Source of the DNA: Rhodocollybia butyracea
Taxonomy: Eukaryota > Basidiomycota > Agaricomycetes > Agaricales > Omphalotaceae
Assembly: GCA_015501585.1 (NCBI GenBank)
Contig: JADNRY010000018.1
Coordinates: 186,001 to 250,000, forward strand
DNA: 64,000 nucleotides
Reading direction: 5' to 3'
The notes beneath the pieces were generated by a model. That model was not told the origin of the DNA. It saw only the letters and a list, made by a program, of their open reading frames with translations, and searched no databases. Below, piece after piece: positions 57,392 to 64,000 of the stretch. Numbering within the stretch: the first letter of the stretch is position 1; each line of letters starts with the position of its first letter. The translations under genes and the position numbers were made by a program.

Positions 57392-58258
57392 CAGGGTGCT
57401 TTTGGAGAGGCTTGGTACCATTTGCATGTTTGTCTGTATATTGTAGTGCAGTGTCCGATGTAGAATTTAGTGTAGTATTCACCCAATGAATGGTTTTGCG
57501 CTCGCTATTGCCTGGGGACTATCGGCAGTACTGCCCAAAATGGAATATCGCCAAATACTACCTGTTATACATCCTTAAAAGATATCGGATAGATTTCGGA
57601 AAGTAGATACAAGATATTACTGAGATTGCATGAATATATTATCAAGAGGCCTGACTTTCAAAAAAGTTTCAGAGCTTGGGCGCTCCTCAATCTCAGAAAT
57701 ATTTTGACGGATCACAAAAGATTTTTAAAAGATCAAATCATCGAAATTATTTTACATTTCCGTCCAGCGGTGTATCTATTCTTGCCAGGCAAATCTTTAA
57801 TCAGTGGTCAATCTCTATATCGTTACGTAAAGCGGCGCCGTTCGACCTGGGCATTTGATGGCTTGGTCAAGCTCGGTGACTTGTTCAGCAATCCATCGTG
57901 AAACATATTTCTACTATGAATACGATCGGCACACCAACCACGATATACCGTTATAGAATCTATAGATTGTGAAGGGCGTATGACTCCAGGTTACAAGCGG
58001 ACAGGTGAGCAAGCAGGGATCTTCGAGGAAAAAATTAATCACTAGCGTGGTTATTAAAATCGGTATTGTTTTCAGGAGTGCACAGAGATACGCATTATGA
58101 ACGTCCCTTTGTTTGGCCAGTCTACTAAAGTCTTTTGACGACAAAACGTAGATGTTTGGACTGAGGCGCGTAATCGACGCCATATGATAGCAGGTCCAAA
58201 ACAGAGGAGCCTCAGGCTAATGGAAGAGAAATTAGACTCCAAAGATGATAGGAAAAAA
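57392..58258. other. No recognisable gene
   Basis: AT-rich, with AAAGATTTTTAAAAGATC-type runs near 57715. A plus-strand frame at 57626-57901 has no motif. No transposon ends noticed. Confidence 0.35.
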
Positions 58259-58838
58259 TCAGCCCCGAAGCAATTCGTGAACCACGAGTGAGATGTCATT
58301 GGAAAGAAATCGAATCGAATCTCGGGAAGGATAGATGATTCCATCCTTCATCTCAGCCGTGATGTACACGGCCTCCAGATAGGCTCTAATAGAGTCAGAC
58401 GACGCATTAGTCTTTCCAGTATAACCACGCCAGAGTCGCCATAATGTCTGTGCGCCTATCCGTATCTGTTTCTCGCACAATAACTTGTTTTGTAATCTGC
58501 GGACTTCTGATTGAAAAAAAAAAACAAGTATCGTGGGAAGGGCTATGGTCCCAAGGACAATAAGAAGAGCAATTGGCAGCTGCTTATAGGAAGTTGAAAC
58601 CTGGATAGCATAAGAGCAGGTCGGAGTCGATGCTTAGGTGTAGACGGACGAGCCACGAAAGAGAATAACTCAGGCCCATTCGAGTAGAGAGAACCAAGAG
58701 GAACAAAGTTTCGGCTAGCGAAAATAGTGATGTTTTTCGCGTTGTCAAAAAGGCATCAACAGGGAGTTGTTGTATAGCTGCAGGCAAGTTAGTACTACTA
58801 ATATGTACTAAAAACGGGATTCGGGCCAACAGTAACAC
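58259..58838 (-). CDS. Possible small membrane protein
   Basis: On the minus strand, one frame runs from about 58600 to the stop at 58259: a membrane helix LPIALLIVLGTIALPTILVF is followed by a charged juxtamembrane part (FFQSEVRRLQNKLLCEKQIR) and IGAQTLWRLWRGYTGKTNAS, DSIRAYLEAVYITAEMKDGI, DSIRFLSNDISLVVHELL. The TTT run inside the helix is 11 T, so the frame depends on that count. An upstream frame (58838-58584) is also hydrophobic (MLLLARIPFLVHISSTNLPA) and may join through an intron ending in CCAG at about 58605. Family unknown; start uncertain. Confidence 0.4.
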
Positions 58839-59860
58839 AGAAAGCAGGAAAAGGGCTCTTTTAGTAAATTGGGGATACCCACCACGACTTCCCCACCGAA
58901 TTATATCTGGAAAAACTCAGCCTCCTTGGCCACTGGGTAGTACTCCAAACGGGCTGTCGAGATTTCGGTTTCGACCGCAAGTACGACTGCTGACAGGCTG
59001 CAGCTAGACCGTGCGCTTCTATGACCTCGGCCAGCTCTTGCTCAAATCCCTGGTGTTAGAAGAGTCCTATCGAGCGTCTAAAACAGGCGCCTAGATCGTC
59101 TGACGGCGAATTCGGCACTCGTATTAATCCCCAAGTCTAGATATAGCATTTAGTACTCCCAACTCGTTAGCAATGCACATCTCTTGAGCGAATTAGCGGA
59201 ATGAGAGAAATCAAGATCTCAACTCACAGTCTAAGCAAGCCTGGAGAAAGGAATCGAATTGAACTTGAGTGCTAAAACTTGTCTTATACTTACTCGTCCG
59301 AGTCTATACTAATCGTAGTAATTATTAGTATACATCCCAAGTGCGCATACCTTAGAGCACTGGCTTTAATTTGTAAACTTTGATAACCTGGACTAGAGTC
59401 AAGGATTCACGCCACTGGACGATAAATCGTTCACCCGTTCAGCGTAGCGAATGATTCGATTTCTCGGACGTTGCGCTAGTAAGCTCTAGTACTTTACACC
59501 TATCAATGATACGCACCATTCGTAGAATCGACCTCAACGACGAGCCTTACGACACTACTGGAAGGTTTGAAGCTCGAAGAGCCACAAAGATGACTTCATC
59601 GCGAACAAGACCTAGAGGTCATTGAGATATATACCCTTCAGACAGTGTTCGAACTCTCATTTTTCGAATGCAAGACGGGGTTTTCAGTCGGGTTGCGATT
59701 GATCTTATTTAGATAAGACTTGTTAAAGATCGCAATTATGTACATAATAGTTTGAAGTTAGATGTATAAATCGGTATAAATGCATACTTATGCTTAAACT
59801 CAAGGGAAACGTCTACAACAATCATACAATACTGTTACAGGTCATGAAATACATATCCTA
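58839..59860. other. Intergenic, no gene seen
   Basis: About 1 kb without a coding frame of note or clear repeat. The right end is the 3' flank of the repeat-protein gene. Confidence 0.4.
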
Positions 59861-61276
59861 CTACTTTGCAACTGTATTCGAGTTAAAGATCGGCATTGAA
59901 ACTGGAGGAGCTGGAGGAGTAGGAGCGCCTGCTGGAGGAGCAGGAGGAGCAGGAGCGCCTGCTGGAGGAGCTGGTGGGTCAGCGCGACCGCTAATGATGT
60001 GAGGGAGGATCTCTTCTTCGCAACCACAGTCCTCTTCCTTCTCGCCCTCCGGCTTGTTGGGGTGATAAGGCTCGGGAGACCAAGAGTCGTGATGAGGATC
60101 ATTCTGGTTGTGCCACCAAGCATCATCGTCGTCATTCCAAGACTTGGGAGGAGTGTTGGTAGGAGTCCAGGAGTGATCATCGCCGTGAGGAGGAGACGAT
60201 TTCGAAGGAGGGTTCCAGGTGGGATCATTGCCGTGAGGAGGAGATGATTTCGAAGGAGGGTTCCAGGTGGGATCATCGCCGTGAGGAGATGGCTTCGAAG
60301 GAGGAGAAGATTTCGAAGGGGGATCCCAAGAGTGATCATCGCCAGTAGGTTTAGGAGGAGAACCCCAAGGCTTGTCGTCGCCGGTAGGCTTCCAAGGGTG
60401 ATCGTCGCCGGTAGGTTTCGAAGGAGAACCCCAAGGCTTGTCGTCGCCGCTAGGTTTCCAAGGCTTATCGTCACCGGTAGGCTTCCAAGGGTGGTCGTCG
60501 CCGGTAGGTTTCGAAGGAGAACCCAGGAGTCATCGCCGTGAGAAGGCTTCGAAGGAGAACCCCAAGACTTGTCGTCGCCACTAGGCTTCCAAGGCTTATC
60601 GTCACCGGTAGGCTTCCAAGGGTGGTCATCGCCATGAGGTTTCGAAGGAGAACCCCAAGTATCATCGCCGCCGGTAGGCTTCCAAGGGTGGTCGTCGCCC
60701 CAAGTCTTAGGAGGAGTGCTCGTGTAACCGGGGTGAAGCCATTTGCAGGCGTCGAACTCGCAGTCCTTGTTGTCCTTCTGTCCGAACTGGGAATACAGCG
60801 ATTCAGCAACGGTTCGGACGTTCAGGGCGAGGAATTAAGCAACGTACCATTGTTTCCTTGCAGTGGTCAAGGAGACGACCGTAATCTTCGACATGCATGT
60901 TGGCGGGGCAATTGTCGGGGTTCATCGGGTCGAACGCCTGGTTGCACATGTCGTAGCGCTTAGGTCCATCGTACAAGGTACACTCAGGGACACACGGAGT
61001 GTTCTATGGGCGAGTCAGCATCGAGCTCATCGTGAAGGATGATAGCGAGAAGAAAATGGTAACAGCGACGAAATCAAGCTCGGCATCAAGAACAGCGAAC
61101 AAGAGCATCGCGCTCATCGTCAAACACAGCGAACAGAGAGTCAGACATACCTTTTCCGCAGGGGGATTATGGACACCGACAGGAATGATGCCAGGGGCAA
61201 CCACACCAGGGGCAGCGAGCACACCAGAGGCACCGACGAGCACAGCGACGGAAATCGATTTGGAGAACGAAGGCAT
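59861..61276 (-). CDS. Secreted Cys-rich protein with Asp/Trp/Pro/Lys repeats
   Basis: Three exons on the minus strand: 61276-61151, 61003-60848 and 60786-59861. The signal peptide is MPSFSKSISVAVLVGASGVL with a likely cut after LAAP. A domain of about 75 residues with seven cysteines follows (CVPEC, YDMCNQ, DNCPANMH, DHCKE, DCEFDACKWLHPG). Then come about fifteen repeats of GDD(H/K/T)PWKP(T/S) or GDD..WGSPSKP type, then PTWNPPSKSSPPHG units, an acidic GEKEEDCGCEEE stretch and a Pro/Ala-rich tail (PPAPPAGAPAPPAPPAGAPT). About 402 residues if one base is restored at 60521-60524, where ACCC replaces the ACCCC seen in sister repeats. As written, the second half reads in a shifted frame. Extracellular or cell-wall by inference; family unknown. 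TATA box about 110 bases upstream. Confidence 0.78.
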
Positions 61277-61385
61277 GGTGACGAATGTGAATGAGCGTAA
61301 GAGGCTACGAGTAGTCGGCGGTAGGAGGTGTAAGGAATAGAAGAGCTTCTTGAAAGCTTGGGGGCTTTGAACGAAAACCGTCCTG

Positions 61386-61393
61386 CTTTTATA
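61386..61393 (-). promoter_or_regulatory. TATA box of repeat-protein gene
   Basis: TATAAAAG on the minus strand, 110 bases before the ATG at 61276. Strong consensus; suggests regulated, possibly high expression. Confidence 0.5.
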
Positions 61394-63200
61394 TCTTTCG
61401 AGAGTGGCTGTGGGAGGCTCGCTAGGCGCTCAATCCAAAAAGGAAATTCTCGCCATTGGCGTTGTTTCTGAACGCAGTTGTCGAATGACTCGCGTAAAAA
61501 TTGGGATATGGGTATTTGTCGAGTCGGCGAGGAAGAATATGTAAAAATTTCGCGCTTTTCCCGTCGTCGTAACAACAGCGAGCAAAGCACAACAAGCCAG
61601 CGAGATTTCGGTGATCAACGTCATGGACCGATCGTTCAACGTCACTAGTCACTGTCGACGGCGAGTACTGTCTGGTCAGAGGTTCTAGAAGCGCTGTCGG
61701 TTTCGTTGCAGAGACGCGGGGTCGTCAAACGTAGAGGAAGCGCGGATACAACATTGGAAGTGGCAATATACGATCCGAAGGACAAAATTTCACGTTGGAA
61801 TTCGTTGATTTAGTTGATTTCGCGGTGACAGCGATGAACCTCGAATAGAGATGGATGAGAACAGAGAGTAATGGGTATATGCCTCAACGCACAAAGAACA
61901 CGTATCAGTACAGAAATCCTCTCAGTCAGTACAGGGATACTCACCTGAAACTCTTCCAATTCGATCACTTCGGAAATAGACGATCTGAGTTTTTCATCAA
62001 ACGAGCGGTTATCGAGCCACTGTGGCAGTCAGAGACTGCTGAAGATAGAATCGAGAGACAAAAATGAAAGAGCTTACAGAGTAGTATCAAAGTTAGACAA
62101 AGTAATGAGATTGAAGAACTTATAGGACCCACTGCTTTTCTTCAACAAACCAAAAGTTTTCGGCGTAGATGAGCTGAACTGGTTTTTGATGTGTCTTGGC
62201 CCTGATCAATGTCGTCAACTGACAGACTGAAAGCCTGGTACTAAGTGGTGTAGTACTAGTAGTAGTAGAGCGTTTTGGAAAAACAAAAGAAGCGTGATAT
62301 AATGGAGTCACAAATGCACGTGCGCGTCAGTGTCGCATGCTTTAAGTTTTCGGATTCAAAGCTTTTCGTAGTACTTCGACTTATCCCTTCCTCTCCTACC
62401 ACACTCGCATGATTTCTGCACCTCCTCTCATTGGTGTACACGCTACGCGTCTCCTAAATTCTCTGTCTACAACTAGTCAACTAGTCAAGAGCGCGGGTGT
62501 GGTACGCCACGCTCGCTACCCGCCGTGGATGTAGAAGTTGCTCTGAACTTAAAAACAGTGGCATTACTCAACTACACGATATTATACAAGGTTACAAGTC
62601 TTATTATCTTCTGTTACTTAGAAGTAGTGGGTCCTGCCACTGTCGCTAGTAGTAGTACAAGTAACACTAATCAAAAAGTGTACATACATATCCCTTTCCT
62701 CCACTGAAGTGACCGTACGCGGGTGCACAGCGCATCTGCCACACACTACGGAATGACTCCCAAGCCACCTGAATACATCAACCCCCCCAAGAAAACCCGA
62801 AACCAGCACCAGCATCGGCGGACCCCGACTCGAGTGGTGGGCCCCCCACCATCGGAAAAGCAAACGGATACTACGAGCCGAGAGAGAAAAAAATGGGAGC
62901 CAAAGGCGACGACAAACTCAGGCCGTGTGAAGTTGGGAATGGCATAGAGTAAGGGGTACCACCAGCAGGCGTAATAGTATTGTTCGAATGCGAGTGATTA
63001 TTTCGTTGCGCCGGTTTGTATTTATTGAAAGGCGAATATGAAGTTTGTGGTTCAGTCGCGCAAATCGACCAAGTTGCGTTTGCACAAAGGACCACATTCT
63101 ATAAGAATAAAGATTGAATGACTCAAAAAATTTGCTTCTAGCCCGAGCTTCTACGAAATCGGCTAAAGTGATGCTTGACCAGGATTCGCGCACAATTCGC
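61394..63200. other. Intergenic, no gene seen
   Basis: About 1.8 kb. Short frames only, several on opposite strands. A GTAGTACTAGTAGTAGTAG run occurs near 62250 and again as GTAGTAGTACAAG near 62650. No transposon structure found. Confidence 0.35.
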
Positions 63201-63381
63201 GCCTGAATATTGCAATATCAATCAGATGGATGCGTCGGAGCTGGGATAATGAAGAAGGGTTGTCCGCAGAAAGAACAAGGCGGGACAGATGGGTATCCAA
63301 ATCCAATGTTCTATCTTTTCGTTCCTGCTACCGACGACGAAGTTCAGCGCGATCTCATATCTCATACGAGCGTAAAACAAG

Positions 63382-63733
63382 TATCACTTCCCTTTTGGTA
63401 CTCGTAAGGCCAAAGGTCGACTCCCCGAGTTCTTGTAAGCACCTCATATATCTTTCGTACCTAATCCATCTTCATACATTTGTTTCAGACACACCCGTGT
63501 CTGGGACAAGATTCGACGCGGAAGAACCTTTGATCTCTTGACTCGCCCTGGTCAAATTCTGAAGACGATTGGTGCTAAGTATAAGGTGACGTTCACTTGA
63601 CAGCTGTACTTGCATCACGTACACTTCAAAAAGCGGTAACAAGCAAGTAGTTATGTATCGTAGCATTACCGCCAACCAGAAAAAGGTGGATACTTTTCCG
63701 ACGCGACTGGATGACTACGGTTACTGCCCCTAA
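63382..63733 (+). CDS. 3' part of an unidentified basic protein gene
   Basis: Three exons splice in frame: 63382-63434, 63489-63585 and 63680-63733. They give a basic C-terminal sequence YHFPFGTRKAKGRLPEFLHT, RVWDKIRRGRTFDLLTRPGQ, ILKTIGAKYKKKVDTFPTRL, DDYGYCP and a TAA. The basic, compact style suggests a nucleic-acid-binding or ribosomal-type protein, but I do not recognise it. The 5' end is unclear: upstream frames at 63210-63407 and 63230-63541 overlap it in other phases, and a one-base insertion near 63378 would join SYERKT to KYHFPF. Supported mainly by three consistent splice junctions. Confidence 0.4.
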
Positions 63734-64000
63734 CCGATAGTTTTCTCGGTTGTCGCCGAACTCGTGTTCGCCTTTAGAATCTTCCGTAACATCCTATGTA
63801 CGGTGGACCTAGGCAAGCCTGCTAAAGTCTCTCCTTGAATAATGAACTACAATTCTGGAAAGCGAAGGCCAGATGCGCCGTGATAGCTGTTTATTTAATG
63901 GATCATCAGACAATCGCATTATCAGACAATCGTATGTGTATTGCTGCGCAAGTCCCGTAAATAATTCACTCGGTAAGTTGCCTGTAAGCCTGTAGTTAGC
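63734..64000. other. Window edge, nothing recognised
   Basis: No coding frame; contains a duplicated CATCAGACAATCG block (63902, 63922). Confidence 0.35.

Noticed and set aside
60538..60963. Arg-rich plus-strand frames (also 59999-60541) over the repeat gene
   Set aside because: They are the complement of GDD/PWKP codons on the minus strand; RRRTPRLVV-type repeats follow directly from it. The minus strand has signal peptide, splice sites and cysteines.
1..64000. CRISPR arrays, bacterial operons or prophage
   Set aside because: Introns, copia elements and fungal protein families show nuclear fungal DNA; no spaced short repeats of CRISPR type were seen.

Overview
The window looks like nuclear DNA of a filamentous basidiomycete, most likely an Agaricomycete. 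Genes are split by many short introns (about 40-85 bases, GT-AG with a few GC-AG). The gene content is typical of mushroom-forming fungi: a Cop/Omp-like sesquiterpene synthase, F-box proteins with the TLPSDVLTMIF type of box, kinesin-light-chain-like TPR arrays, an EF-hand/ZZ-finger protein, and many LTR elements and MITEs. No species name can be given from sequence alone.

Layout. 1-14 kb: Gpr1/Fun34/YaaH acetate transporter (+), a conserved fungal protein of unknown role (-), a large PUF RNA-binding protein (+), a decayed F-box fragment (-) and a sesquiterpene synthase (+). 14.6-27.0 kb: one Ty1/copia element, itself hit by four later insertions: a gag-only LTR element in antisense, two identical 1,841-bp elements of unclear class (one inside the gag-only element), and a hAT-type MITE in its 3' LTR. 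27.5-29.3 kb: a MULE-type MITE, a hypothetical ORF and a small CACTA-like MITE. 31-38 kb: secreted GH105-like protein (-), peroxisomal (SKL-ending) acyl-CoA ligase (-), transcription elongation factor Iws1/Spn1 (+) and a possibly mitochondrial unknown protein (+). 39-46 kb: a broken TPR array carrying a solo LTR, then an LRRC40-like leucine-rich-repeat protein (+). 46.8-57.4 kb: F-box protein (+), an EF-hand/ZZ-finger gene (-) split by a Harbinger-like MITE, and two unknown multi-exon genes (+). 58-64 kb: a possible small membrane protein (-), a secreted Asp/Trp/Pro repeat protein (-) and a fragmentary gene (+).

I see no single multi-gene pathway. Acetate uptake, a peroxisomal CoA ligase and a sesquiterpene synthase touch acetyl-CoA and isoprenoid metabolism, but they are far apart and not co-oriented. 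The strongest structural stories are the nested transposon block, with target-site duplications readable at every level, and the disruption of the EF-hand/ZZ gene by a MITE whose terminal repeat supplies the stop codon.

A caution for any user: many otherwise intact genes (IWS1, LRR, F-box, EF-hand/ZZ, repeat protein) show single-base frame breaks, mostly at or next to homopolymer runs. Assembly indels are the simplest explanation, so several apparent truncations may not be biological.
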